Assembly (NCBI RefSeq): GCF_002287135.1
Contig: NZ_NESU01000013.1
Coordinates: 1 to 57,065, forward strand
Length of the DNA stretch: 57,065 nt
DNA from: Helicobacter sp. TUL
Lineage (GTDB): Bacteria > Campylobacterota > Campylobacteria > Campylobacterales > Helicobacteraceae
Direction: 5' to 3'
In this document: positions 45,357 through 54,069 of the stretch, in pieces
How positions within the stretch are numbered: position 1 is the first letter of the stretch
Layout: each line of letters starts with the position of its first letter
The notes under the pieces: generated by a model
What the model was told of the DNA's origin: nothing
Database searches by the model: none
Seen by the model: the letters and a program-made list of their open reading frames with translations, nothing else
Position numbers and translations under genes: made by a program

Positions 45357-46652
45357 TTACTCTTTATTATTAAGATTCTCTAAAATTAGCGCCTGTGCTA
45401 AGCTCTCTTCTAACATAGCCAAGGTATTGTTATAATCACGCTTTGCTTCGATAGTCGCTATCATAGAATCTAAGTAATTATTTTTGACCAGCAAATATTC
45501 AAACACGCTTGTTTTTCCAGCCTCATACCCAATCTTGCTAATTTCTGTAAGATTTTTCTTGTTTTCCTCATCTGCCTGTGCTACGCTAATAGCATTTTTT
45601 TTCATTTCAAGTTGTTTAAGATATGAGTGTGCGTTGCTTTGCAACGTATTTTTTAAAATCTCACTCTCTCGCACAGAACCACTTTGGAGTGCCAAATACA
45701 TTGCTTTTTGATTGCCATATTTGGTAGTCAATGGAAGAGGGATTTTTACTTTAAAAGCTGCGCCTGTGTTAGATTCTGCAATATTAGCACCTGCCCCAAT
45801 TTCTACAGAATCAAAGCGGCTTCTTGAGGCAAACTTTGCGCTATTGGCATAATCTGCAATATCAAGCGCCACAATCTCTAAATAAAGTGAATCTTGAAGC
45901 TTAGATTCTATGTCTGTATCACTAAGTGTAATGTAACTAAAAACTAATCCGCTTACTTCAATATCTATGCTGCTATCCACAATCCCAAGACCAACTTTTA
46001 TGGCATTAAGCGTATTGGCTAGATTCTTTTTAGAGTTTTCATACATCACCTGCACACTCAAGAAATCACTGCGAAAAAACAGATACTGCGATCGTGAGAT
46101 TCTTCCTGCATCAAAGCGAACTTTTGCTATATCTAATTGCTCTTTGGCATTAGACAACCTATCCTCATAAACTCTAAATTGCTCTTTTTGCGCAAGATAA
46201 TCCAAATACAATCTCTTAATGCTAATCACACTAAGTCGTTTGGTAAGCTCATAATTTTTTTGCGCTCGTATGTAGCGTGTTTCATACATTTGGCGCAATA
46301 TACTACTCACCCAAGGTAGGCGCGGTGCGAGCATAAAATATGCTTCTGTTTCTAGCTCATTGCCACCACTTGGAGAACGCACTTGCATAGAACTTACATC
46401 AGCATATGGACTATTCCATGCGCGTGCCGCCTTGCCCTCATAAATTAATGATTTTGCGTATGCTTGAGATTTGGCAAGCATAACAGAATTTTGCTCTATA
46501 CGCTCCAAAAATTCATCAACACTCATCGTATGCACAGAATCTGCCATACTAAGAGAAAGTGATGTGGTCTGCGTGGATTTTTGTGGTGTTTGAGCGGATA
46601 CAAATGCACTCACGCAACACACACAAAACACAATTTTATATACTATTTTCAT
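45357..46652 (-). CDS. cznC: Outer-membrane efflux channel (TolC-like, CznC-like)
   Basis: A signal peptide (MKIVYKIVFCVCCVSAFVSA) precedes 410 residues of long amphipathic helices and short barrel strands, with the repeated TolC-family layout (for example KEQFRVYEDRLSNAKEQLDIAKVRFDAGRIS, and later SKIGYEAGKTSVFEYLLVKNNYLD). It is the first gene of the metal RND operon and supplies its exit duct. The upstream drug-type pump has no channel gene of its own and might share this or another TolC. Confidence 0.85.
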   Translation of the reverse strand: MKIVYKIVFCVCCVSAFVSAQTPQKSTQTTSLSLSMADSVHTMSVDEFLERIEQNSVMLAKSQAYAKSLIYEGKAARAWNSPYADVSSMQVRSPSGGNELETEAYFMLAPRLPWVSSILRQMYETRYIRAQKNYELTKRLSVISIKRLYLDYLAQKEQFRVYEDRLSNAKEQLDIAKVRFDAGRISRSQYLFFRSDFLSVQVMYENSKKNLANTLNAIKVGLGIVDSSIDIEVSGLVFSYITLSDTDIESKLQDSLYLEIVALDIADYANSAKFASRSRFDSVEIGAGANIAESNTGAAFKVKIPLPLTTKYGNQKAMYLALQSGSVRESEILKNTLQSNAHSYLKQLEMKKNAISVAQADEENKKNLTEISKIGYEAGKTSVFEYLLVKNNYLDSMIATIEAKRDYNNTLAMLEESLAQALILENLNNKE

Positions 46653-46692
46653 TCAGAATCTGCCTAATATAGAAAATACTTCATAATCACTC

Positions 46693-47175
46693 TTAAAGAA
46701 ATCCTTCGTCCTTAAAATATCCTAAAATATTTTTATAAACACGTTTCTTAAAATGCGTAACATACTCAAAAATTTCCTTATAGGTAACAAATTTATACGC
46801 ATCAAATTCGGGAGTGTGCGTCATAAGATTGATTTTAGCACTTGATTTTAGCCGCACCAAGAAATATTTCTGAATCTGCCCATCAAATGGATACATTTTT
46901 TTGCTAATAGTCTCTGGAAAATCATACTTTATCCATTGCGGACATTCTGCGATGATTTCTACTTCACTTGTGCCTATCTCTTCGCCAAGCTCTCTAAAAA
47001 GCGCCTCTCTTGGATTCTCACCCTCATCAATCCCACCTTGTGGAAACTGCCACGCACCTTTTATGTCATTGCGTTGGGCGATAAAAAACTCACATTCATT
47101 TGGATATTTTGATGAAAGTATTACTGCTGCGACATTTGGTCGATATCGTTTCTGTTTTTCTTGTGTGTTTTGCAT
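46693..47175 (-). CDS. rppH: RNA pyrophosphohydrolase (Nudix)
   Basis: It removes pyrophosphate from the 5' end of mRNA, opening it to decay; the family also hydrolyses dinucleoside polyphosphates. The Nudix box [22 protein letters not shown] is intact (about 43-64). The flanking WQFPQGG and [12 protein letters not shown] segments are typical. The length of 160 residues is normal. In Helicobacter literature the gene has also been called nudA or invA, and invasion effects follow from the enzyme activity. Neighbouring hemW is on the same strand upstream. Confidence 0.93.
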   Translation of the reverse strand: MQNTQEKQKRYRPNVAAVILSSKYPNECEFFIAQRNDIKGAWQFPQGGIDEGENPREALFRELGEEIGTSEVEIIAECPQWIKYDFPETISKKMYPFDGQIQKYFLVRLKSSAKINLMTHTPEFDAYKFVTYKEIFEYVTHFKKRVYKNILGYFKDEGFL

Positions 47176-47256
47176 AAGCCCATATCCTTAAAAGAATTAA
47201 TCGTAATATTTTGACATGCTTTAAGGTGCATTATACACTACCCAAAACAACAACGC

Positions 47257-48330
47257 CTAACTTAACCACATCGCCAATTCATCAGCCAAAAGCATATCAT
47301 CTGCGATAATATATTCACATTCCTTACCCTGCATATTTGTGCGAGAAACTTTGTGGATTTTGTGAGAATCTAAAAGCAAAGCAAGATTGCGATGAGATTT
47401 TAAGAGCTCATATGCCACGCCACTCTTACACCTAAGCCCAAGCATAATAGCCTCCAAATTTAAATCTGCATCACTTAGTCTTTCTTCTATGCGATAATGC
47501 GGACTAGCAATATAATGTTTTATGTTTTTGTGTGCCATAGTTCGTGTATTACCCACTCGCCCAAACGCCCCAGCACCACATCCTATGTATTCTTTTAGCT
47601 CCCAATATCCTATATTATGACGACAATACGCGCCATTTTTTGCATAATTTGATACTTCATATTGGCTAAACCCAAGATGATCCAAAATCTCGCGCACCTC
47701 ATAGCTCAAACTTTCTTTTGGTAGCACATGCTCCCTACCCTCAAAGCGTGAATCTGTATCAATACTCAAAGAATACGCCGAAATATGTGTCAATGGTAGA
47801 TTTTTGAGGTTTTCAAATTCCTGTTTAAGACTAGAGTGAGAATCTAAAGGTGTGTCATATATCATATCGCAATTAATATTGCTAAACCCTGACTTTTGAA
47901 TAGATTCAAACGCGCCTGCAATGTCCTTGATACTATGATCGCGCTCCAAAAATGCAAGCTTCTTGGGATTAAAGCTTTGCACACCTACGCTTATGCGATT
48001 TGCACCAAGATTATAGAGAGTTTTACACCAATCAGTGGTAATGAGATTGACATTAGATTCTATACTGATTTCACAATCCTTGCTTGTATATGCCCAAAAA
48101 CTCGCAAAAATATCATCATAATAATGTGCTGGTAAAATATTTGGTGTCCCTCCACCGATAAAAACACTCTGCAATTTTCCATGCGCTAGATAGCACTCTA
48201 GTGATATGTGAATATCCTCGCAAAGTGCTTGTATATACATAGGATATATATCTTTAGAATCTACTACAGAATTAAACGCGCAATATCCGCATTTACTCGC
48301 ACAAAATGGTATATGAATATATAATAACAT
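47257..48330 (-). CDS. hemW: Radical SAM protein HemW (HemN-like)
   Basis: HemW binds haem and a [4Fe-4S] cluster and acts as a haem chaperone; it is often annotated as coproporphyrinogen III oxidase. The CxxxCxxC motif CASKCGYC is at residues 10-17 and is followed by Phe, not the extra Cys of HemN. FIGGGTPNIL follows near 58-67. The HemW-specific HNIGYW is near residue 230. The length of 357 residues fits HemW rather than HemN (about 450). TATAAT on the minus strand (48355-48360) lies 25 bases upstream. Confidence 0.88.
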   Translation of the reverse strand: MLLYIHIPFCASKCGYCAFNSVVDSKDIYPMYIQALCEDIHISLECYLAHGKLQSVFIGGGTPNILPAHYYDDIFASFWAYTSKDCEISIESNVNLITTDWCKTLYNLGANRISVGVQSFNPKKLAFLERDHSIKDIAGAFESIQKSGFSNINCDMIYDTPLDSHSSLKQEFENLKNLPLTHISAYSLSIDTDSRFEGREHVLPKESLSYEVREILDHLGFSQYEVSNYAKNGAYCRHNIGYWELKEYIGCGAGAFGRVGNTRTMAHKNIKHYIASPHYRIEERLSDADLNLEAIMLGLRCKSGVAYELLKSHRNLALLLDSHKIHKVSRTNMQGKECEYIIADDMLLADELAMWLS

Positions 48331-48354
48331 CTCTAGCCTTTAAAATTTCGCGCC

Positions 48355-48360
48355 ATTATA
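48355..48360 (-). promoter_or_regulatory. Putative -10 box of hemW
   Basis: TATAAT on the minus strand about 25 bases before the hemW ATG, in the gap shared with the divergent binding-protein gene. Confidence 0.4.
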
Positions 48361-48438
48361 CTACACCGCTCTTGCTTGTGTCTTTAAGCAAGGAAAAGAT
48401 ACAATCCAAAGCATACTCTTAGCTCTTTAGGATAATAC

Positions 48439-50280
48439 ATGACAAAACCCTTACGCGTTTTACTTATTTTTTGCCTATGCTTTGCAGAAGCCTTTGGCGC
48501 ACATGCGATAGCGCTTTTTGGGACACCAAAGTATCCTAGAGAGTTTAGCCATTTTGACTACGCCAATCCCAACGCGCCAAAAGGTGGCACACTCAAAAGC
48601 TTTGAACTTGGCACTTTTGATTCACTAAATCCTTTTGTCCAAAAAGGCAATGCTGCTCAAAGTATCCTTGCCCTTGTGTATGAAACACTTGGCGTGGGAA
48701 GCCTTGATGAGAGCGCGACAGAATATGGACTTATTGCACAAGAATTTATCCTTGATCCAAAGGGATTTTTTTTAGAATGTCATATCAATCCAAAGGCAAC
48801 CTTTAGCGATGGAATCCGCATAAGCGCGGAAGATGTGAAATTTAGCTTTGAGACATTAATGACGCTTGGCAAAATCGAATATCGCCGTTACTACGCTGAT
48901 GTGGAGCGTGTGGAAGTCTTAGATTCTCACAAAGTGCGATTTTATTTTAAAACCAACAAAAATACCGAACTTCCTCTTATTCTCTCGCAACTCCCTATCT
49001 TGCCAAAACATATCTTTGTAACACAACAAGGCAACACCTTTGGGCAAAACCCCTTAGATACACCGATAGGAAGTGGTCCTTATGTCGTAGATTCTTATGA
49101 TTTAGGACGCAAAATTATTTTAAAAGCCAACCCAAAGTATTGGGCTAAAAATCACCCTACAAGAAAGGGTTTTTTCAACTTTGAAAGCATTGAAATAGAA
49201 TATTACAAAGATCCTGTCGTAGCCCAACAAGCCTTTATGGCTGGGGCGTATGATTGGCGTATAGAATCTAGTGCAAAAGTTTGGGCAAAAGACTACAATA
49301 CCCCTAAACAAACGCTTCAAAAAATAGTGATACCAAACAATCTCCCAAGCACTTTACAAGGATTTTTTTTCAATACCAAAAGACAGGTATTTGCTAATCC
49401 ACTTGTGCGTGAGGCGATTTTTTATGCCTTTGATTTTGAGTGGAGCAACCAAAACCTCTTTTTTGGACAATATGAGCGCACCATTAATATTTTTGATAAT
49501 TCAATCTTTGCCTCTAGTGGAATTCCTATGGGGGAAGAAAAGCACATTCTCCAAAAGCTCCCTCTCACAGATTCTAGAATCCTCACCCAAAAATATCTCA
49601 TTCCTCGCACAGATCACAAACTCCCACCGCGTATAGAATCTGGCTGGAAAGATTGGCGAGGGATCACGCATATCGATAATGCCGCAATTTTTGCGCAAGA
49701 TAAACGCGAGAATCTCAAATATGCCGCTTCACTTCTAGCTCAAGCGGGTTTTAGATTCAAAAATGGCGTGCTTGTGGATACAGATGATATGCCATTGCGT
49801 TTTGAGATTATGATAAATTATGAGGGATTTGAGCGTATTTGTCTCCCTTTTATCCAAAATCTCCAAAAACTAGGCATACAAGCCACACTTGCCAAAGTCG
49901 ATGACACGCAATACACCAATCGCTTGCGCAATTTTGATTATGATATGGTGATTGAACTTGTAGGACAGAGCTTAAATCCTGGAAATGAGCAGAGATTTTA
50001 TTGGGGAAGTGAAGCGGCAAATAATTCTGGGGGGCGAAATTACGCACGGATTGATGATAGCAATGTAGATTTTCTCATAGAACAGCTCATCAAAGCCAAA
50101 GATTCTAAAGAAAAAATCGCTTATGGCAAGGCACTTGATAGAATCTTACTTTGGGGATTTTATGTGATTCCACACTTTCATGCAAAAGGCTATCGCATAG
50201 CGTATTGGAGCGATACAATTGCTATGCCTAGCACACAGCCACTCTATGGATTTGATCCATATGTATGGTGGGCAAAATGA
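48439..50280 (+). CDS. Peptide ABC transporter binding protein (SBP_bac_5, YejA-like)
   Basis: A periplasmic binding protein for peptides or similar compounds. A signal peptide (about 1-22) precedes the YejA-type start HAIALFGTPKYPREFSHFDYANPNAPKGGTLK, then FDSLNPFVQKGNA and the family core SIEIEYYKDPVVAQQAFMAGAYDWR. The length of 613 residues matches YejA (microcin C-type transporter). Unusually, no permease or ATPase genes follow: the stop overlaps nadD as ATGA. The permease must lie elsewhere, or the protein serves another transporter. Confidence 0.87.
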   Translation: MTKPLRVLLIFCLCFAEAFGAHAIALFGTPKYPREFSHFDYANPNAPKGGTLKSFELGTFDSLNPFVQKGNAAQSILALVYETLGVGSLDESATEYGLIAQEFILDPKGFFLECHINPKATFSDGIRISAEDVKFSFETLMTLGKIEYRRYYADVERVEVLDSHKVRFYFKTNKNTELPLILSQLPILPKHIFVTQQGNTFGQNPLDTPIGSGPYVVDSYDLGRKIILKANPKYWAKNHPTRKGFFNFESIEIEYYKDPVVAQQAFMAGAYDWRIESSAKVWAKDYNTPKQTLQKIVIPNNLPSTLQGFFFNTKRQVFANPLVREAIFYAFDFEWSNQNLFFGQYERTINIFDNSIFASSGIPMGEEKHILQKLPLTDSRILTQKYLIPRTDHKLPPRIESGWKDWRGITHIDNAAIFAQDKRENLKYAASLLAQAGFRFKNGVLVDTDDMPLRFEIMINYEGFERICLPFIQNLQKLGIQATLAKVDDTQYTNRLRNFDYDMVIELVGQSLNPGNEQRFYWGSEAANNSGGRNYARIDDSNVDFLIEQLIKAKDSKEKIAYGKALDRILLWGFYVIPHFHAKGYRIAYWSDTIAMPSTQPLYGFDPYVWWAK

Positions 50281-50912
50281 CAACCCCACATAGCGTCATA
50301 TTTGGAGGAAGCTTTGATCCGCTCCATAACGGACATCTTGATATTATGCACTATGTGCTACAAACACTTCATGCAAAGCAACTTATCCTTTTACCCACAT
50401 TTTGTTCGCCGTTTAAAAAAGGATTTTTATTAAGCCCAAAAGAGCGCCTTATAATGTGTGAAATGACAAGCGCTTATCTTGCTACATGCTATCCACAAGC
50501 ACACATTATGACATGTGATTTTGAGGTTATGCAATCAAAGCCTACATATAGCATTGAATCTGTGCGATTTTTGAAAAATACACTTGGAGATTCTACGCGG
50601 CTTGGATTTGTGCTTGGGTGGGATAATTATGCACAATTTCATCTATGGAAAGATTACACAATCCTATCAAGTATGCTTTCTTTGCTTGTTTTTGATAGAG
50701 GCAATCACGATCTTACAAGCTTTGATACCCTCACACAAAGCTTAGGTCTTAGGGATTTAGAGGCGCATTTTATCCCTTTTTGCTCTGCGATCTCTTCAAC
50801 CCACATTAGAGAACAACTTACTAAAAAGAATTGTGTTAATGAAGTGTTTGGGCAAATTCCATCGTTTTTAGTCCCTACTCTCAAAGACTTCTTACGCAAA
50901 CATTTGCTATAA
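50277..50912 (+). CDS. nadD: Nicotinate-mononucleotide adenylyltransferase
   Basis: It adenylates nicotinate mononucleotide in NAD synthesis. The nucleotidyltransferase motif GGSFDPLHNGH is at about 9-19 and SSTHIREQL near 180 is the second signature (usually SST-IR). The length of 211 residues is normal. The start at 50277 overlaps the stop of the binding-protein gene as ATGA; a start four codons earlier would lie inside it. rsfS follows 28 bases later, a pairing common in bacteria. Confidence 0.93.
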   Translation: MTTPHSVIFGGSFDPLHNGHLDIMHYVLQTLHAKQLILLPTFCSPFKKGFLLSPKERLIMCEMTSAYLATCYPQAHIMTCDFEVMQSKPTYSIESVRFLKNTLGDSTRLGFVLGWDNYAQFHLWKDYTILSSMLSLLVFDRGNHDLTSFDTLTQSLGLRDLEAHFIPFCSAISSTHIREQLTKKNCVNEVFGQIPSFLVPTLKDFLRKHLL

Positions 50913-50913
50913 T
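50908..50913 (+). promoter_or_regulatory. Putative -10 box of rsfS
   Basis: TATAAT preceded by TGC at the very end of nadD, 28 bases before the rsfS TTG start. Confidence 0.35.
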
Positions 50914-50940
50914 ACCCACAAATTACTCAAAGGAGCGTTT

Positions 50941-51270
50941 TTGCAAAACCTTGCCCAAGAAATTATACAAATTTTAGAAGATAAAAAAGCAGAAAATGTC
51001 GTGTGTATCGATGTAAGTGATAAAGAATACCTTGTAGATTATGTCGTAATAGCTACCGCTATGGTGGGTAAGCATTCTTTTGCCCTCCTTGATCACCTAA
51101 AAACCACGCTCAAAGCTAAGGGTGTAGAATTTTATGCCACTGATGAAGAGAGTGAAGATTGGATTATCGCGGATTTAGGAAGTGTAATGGTGCATATCTT
51201 TACACAAAACCACCGCGCAAAATTCAATATAGAAGAATTTTTACAAACCCTCCCAAAACGCCTCATTTAG
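50941..51270 (+). CDS. rsfS: Ribosomal silencing factor RsfS
   Basis: RsfS binds uL14 on the 50S subunit and blocks subunit joining when nutrients are short. The 109 residues show the family pattern: VCIDVSDKEYLVDYVVIATAM, ATDEESEDWIIADLGSVMVHIF and a short C-terminal helix. The start is a TTG at 50941 with AAGGAG five bases upstream. The downstream hairpin at 51513-51547 could end its transcript. Confidence 0.93.
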   Translation: MQNLAQEIIQILEDKKAENVVCIDVSDKEYLVDYVVIATAMVGKHSFALLDHLKTTLKAKGVEFYATDEESEDWIIADLGSVMVHIFTQNHRAKFNIEEFLQTLPKRLI

Positions 51271-51532
51271 AATCTAAATGCCACAAGACGCCTATAAAAC
51301 ACTTGATACAACACAACAAACACAAAACTAAGCGCTATAAGCACAAAGCTTTGGTGCGCAAAAATCACACTCAAAATCACAAAAGGCATATATAATGCCA
51401 AAATCCATACTGAAGTTTTGGCATTGCTCTTAGCAAAACGCTTATAAATTAGCATATGAAAATGCACACCATCTGGTTGCATAGGCGATAAACCTCTTTT
51501 TACCTTTTTGCGAAAGATTGAAAAGAGTACTT
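51267..51532 (-). pseudogene. Remnant of a second WecA-like transferase (C-terminal end only), inverted
   Basis: On the minus strand the fragment reads IFRKKVKRG, then MQPDGVHFHMLIYKRF, NAKTS and a hydrophobic tail, matching the last quarter of the WecA-like protein at 51636-52676 (IFRRKRQKAH, MQPDSLHLHTLIF, NAKTS, two helices). The DNA match starts at GTACTCTTTTCAATCTTTCG, also present in the intact gene near 52401. A TGA upstream leaves only the final 71 residues open from the Met at 51482, with no catalytic part. The divergence from the neighbour suggests an old or foreign copy, left by an inversion or gene-conversion event. Confidence 0.75.
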
Positions 51533-51547
51533 TTCAATCTTTTTTCC
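51513..51547. terminator. Hairpin with T run between the remnant and wecA-like gene
   Basis: A perfect 13-bp stem, AAAGATTGAAAAG with CTTTTCAATCTTT, around the loop AGTA, followed by T's. It could end the rsfS transcript. One arm is part of the WecA-derived fragment, so the palindrome probably arose at the rearrangement breakpoint. Confidence 0.6.
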
Positions 51548-51597
51548 ATACATACATAAATTGCACAAAGCTTATGTTTAAAACGCGTATTTAGTGC

Positions 51598-51603
51598 TAT
51601 AAT
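51598..51603 (+). promoter_or_regulatory. Putative extended -10 box of the WecA-like gene
   Basis: TGC-TATAAT, 33 bases before the TTG at 51636. Confidence 0.45.
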
Positions 51604-51635
51604 GCCAACTTTTTATTATTTATTTGGAGCAACCT

Positions 51636-52676
51636 TTGGCAATTGATATTACTCTCATCACTAGCGCACTTATAGGGTTTTTGCTAAGCCTGTGTGTATG
51701 TCTTGGTATTGTTATAGTTTCTGCTCGTTTGCATTTTTTTGTAGATTCTGCAACATCAGATAAACCCCAAAGATTCCATACTGATAATACTTCTCGCGCT
51801 GGTGGGCTTGGGATTTTTATAGCCTTTTTATGTGCTTGCGCTATATTTTTTGGTTTTGATAAACCTATTATGGGACTTTTATTTGGAAGTTTGATTATTT
51901 TTTTAAGTGGCTTGGCAGAGGATTTTAGCTCCGCATTAAGTCCAAAACTTCGCTTACTTTTGCAATGTTTTGGAGCATTTTTGGCGTGTTATACAATGCA
52001 CACTTACATCAGTGATTTATCACTCGGATTTGTATTGCCATATGTCGCTGGTATGCTTTTTAGTATTTTTGCACTTGTGGGCGTTACAAATGCTACCAAC
52101 ATCATCGATGGCTTTAATGGTTTGGCAAGTGGCGTGTGCATTTTGATTTTTGGTGCTATTGCGATTGTGGCATATAGAGTGCAAGATTGGGATATTTTTC
52201 ACCTTACTATCTTAATCATACCAGCTATTTTGGGATTTTTTGTGTTAAATTTTCCGCGTGGAAAAATTTTTTTAGGAGATGGTGGCGCGTATTTTCTAGG
52301 ATTTTTAGCAGGATTCTTACTCATCGCACTGACACAAAACGAGTCAAATGGCGTAAGCGCTTGGTTTGGATTAAGTCTTATGATATATCCAGTATGGGAA
52401 GTACTCTTTTCAATCTTTCGGCGAAAGAGACAAAAAGCACATGCTATGCAACCAGATTCACTACACCTACATACATTGATATTCACATATCTTCAAAGAC
52501 GCCATAGCACATCTGCAAACGCCAAAACCTCGCTTATCATAACGCTATGTGTTATGCCATTTATGCTTATTAGTATCCTGTGCTATCGAGATACACCAAT
52601 CCTCATTGCAATATCTATATGCTTTATCATTCTTTATACTCTAGCATATCGCTTGATTAAGACATCTATTGCATAA
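51636..52676 (+). CDS. wecA: Undecaprenyl-phosphate sugar-1-phosphate transferase (WecA/MraY family)
   Basis: It moves a sugar-1-phosphate, typically GlcNAc-1-P, onto undecaprenyl phosphate, the first step of O-antigen or other glycan assembly. It is an integral membrane enzyme with about ten or eleven helices in 346 residues. Family motifs: SRAGGLGIF, LSGLAEDF, the catalytic-region NATNIIDGFNGLASG, FLGDGGAYFLGF and the His loop PDSLHLHTL. TTG at 51636 is six bases from GGAG; an earlier TTG overlaps that site. The gene ends overlapping the stop of convergent pgpA. The sugar specificity is uncertain. Confidence 0.87.
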   Translation: MAIDITLITSALIGFLLSLCVCLGIVIVSARLHFFVDSATSDKPQRFHTDNTSRAGGLGIFIAFLCACAIFFGFDKPIMGLLFGSLIIFLSGLAEDFSSALSPKLRLLLQCFGAFLACYTMHTYISDLSLGFVLPYVAGMLFSIFALVGVTNATNIIDGFNGLASGVCILIFGAIAIVAYRVQDWDIFHLTILIIPAILGFFVLNFPRGKIFLGDGGAYFLGFLAGFLLIALTQNESNGVSAWFGLSLMIYPVWEVLFSIFRRKRQKAHAMQPDSLHLHTLIFTYLQRRHSTSANAKTSLIITLCVMPFMLISILCYRDTPILIAISICFIILYTLAYRLIKTSIA

Positions 52677-53142
52677 TACTCCAAAGCGTCATTACAAGCA
52701 ATACACAAATCCCAGCTACAAACCCAGCTAACGCATCATCACCCACCACGCCAAGTCCGCCTTTTACCTCACGATCGATTTTTCCAATAAAAGAGGGCTT
52801 CCAAATATCAAAGATTCTAAAAAATACAAAACTTAGCGCAACTGCTACAATCCCTTCATACATACTAAGCGTGTGCAGATTAATAAAACTCATCGCAATC
52901 CACACACCCACGAGCTCATCAATCACAATGCTTTTGTCATCGTGCATACCACCATTTTGCTCATAAATAGTAATCTGCTTTATGGCAATGCCCCCAAGCA
53001 AAACAGCAAGTAAAAATAAGGTTTCTTGCGAAAAATACAACAAAGGCAATCCCAAAAACACACTTACCAAACTTCCCCAAGTCCCCGGTGCAAAAGGGAT
53101 TTTCCCACTATATAACACACTCAAAAATGCTGTTTGCCACAT
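52666..53142 (-). CDS. pgpA: Phosphatidylglycerophosphatase A
   Basis: It dephosphorylates phosphatidylglycerol phosphate in phospholipid synthesis. The 158 residues show GKIPFAPGTWGSL, DDKSIVIDELVGVW, FRIFDIWKP and GVVGDDALAGF, the PgpA signatures, with about four membrane helices. It starts three bases after the regulator gene and its end overlaps the convergent WecA-like gene by eleven bases. Confidence 0.93.
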   Translation of the reverse strand: MWQTAFLSVLYSGKIPFAPGTWGSLVSVFLGLPLLYFSQETLFLLAVLLGGIAIKQITIYEQNGGMHDDKSIVIDELVGVWIAMSFINLHTLSMYEGIVAVALSFVFFRIFDIWKPSFIGKIDREVKGGLGVVGDDALAGFVAGICVLLVMTLWSIMQ

Positions 53143-53144
53143 AC

Positions 53145-54050
53145 TTAGGATTCTTTTGTTGTTTTATTATGACGCAAAAGTCCATATTTTTTGCGTTTTT
53201 CCCACAAACTCTTGCGACTCATACCAAGCTTTTTGGCAAGCTCTATATCAGGATAGCGACTTTCAAATTTTGTGATGATGATACGCTCATATTCCTTGAC
53301 AGATAAAATATCACCTCCAAGCTCCAACGCCCCAGAACAATTAGAAATATCTACCACTTGTGGAAATGGCACTTTTTCATTAGAAATGGTAGAAACAATG
53401 CAGCTATATTTTAAAATCATCTCCAAAAATTCTTTTAACTCACTTTTTTTCAATTCCTCAAGATTGGTAATGTAAAACACTTGATTTTTGCTTGGTTGAG
53501 ATTCAAAGATTTGTCGCCATTTTTCTTCTTTGAGTGTCAAAAATGTAAATCGTATCCCCTTGCGACGCGCATAACGCATAGCATAAATATCTGCGCTGCG
53601 TTGAGAGTTGGCTTTGATAATAAATGGCGGATTATATGCTATAGGATTAGGTGTAGAGAGTTCTTTTTCGATGAAGTTAAAATAATTACAATAAAACTCT
53701 ATTTCTTTTTTGAGATCTCTATAAGACTTATAATGTCTAATTTTACGCACAAGCTCATCAATCACAAAAGGCTTCACGATATAATCTGTAACTCCGCTTT
53801 GCAATGGCTTAGTTACCGTGTCATCATTGATATAAGAAATCATTAAAATAATAATCGCTTCCTCATAACGCTTTGTAAGCTCTTGATAATTACCATCTAT
53901 ACTTCCAAGTGAAGCAATCACTACATCATAATCTTTATGCTCTATCTCTTTAAGATTGGCAGCAATCGTGCATTCTAATTGAAAATCACTCAATTTATTA
54001 ACAATGCCTTGTGCCAAATATGTCTCATTCTCAATAATCAATACTCTCAC
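53145..54050 (-). CDS. Orphan atypical response regulator (HP1021-like)
   Basis: The N-terminal receiver domain (about 1-115) has VLIIENE at the start and the conserved Lys in DYIVKPF, but the phospho-acceptor position is Ser47 (YDVVIAS) instead of Asp, and the acidic pair is altered. It therefore cannot be activated by normal aspartate phosphorylation. A linker domain (about 120-230) leads to a C-terminal DNA-binding helix-turn-helix (IELAKKLGMSRKSLWEKRKKYGL). The length of 301 residues and the ispDF neighbour match H. pylori HP1021, a regulator tied to replication and redox stress. The start is a GTG at 54050 with AGGAG upstream. No kinase gene is nearby. Confidence 0.87.
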   Translation of the reverse strand: MRVLIIENETYLAQGIVNKLSDFQLECTIAANLKEIEHKDYDVVIASLGSIDGNYQELTKRYEEAIIILMISYINDDTVTKPLQSGVTDYIVKPFVIDELVRKIRHYKSYRDLKKEIEFYCNYFNFIEKELSTPNPIAYNPPFIIKANSQRSADIYAMRYARRKGIRFTFLTLKEEKWRQIFESQPSKNQVFYITNLEELKKSELKEFLEMILKYSCIVSTISNEKVPFPQVVDISNCSGALELGGDILSVKEYERIIITKFESRYPDIELAKKLGMSRKSLWEKRKKYGLLRHNKTTKES

Positions 54051-54069
54051 TCTCTCTCCTTAATGTAAT

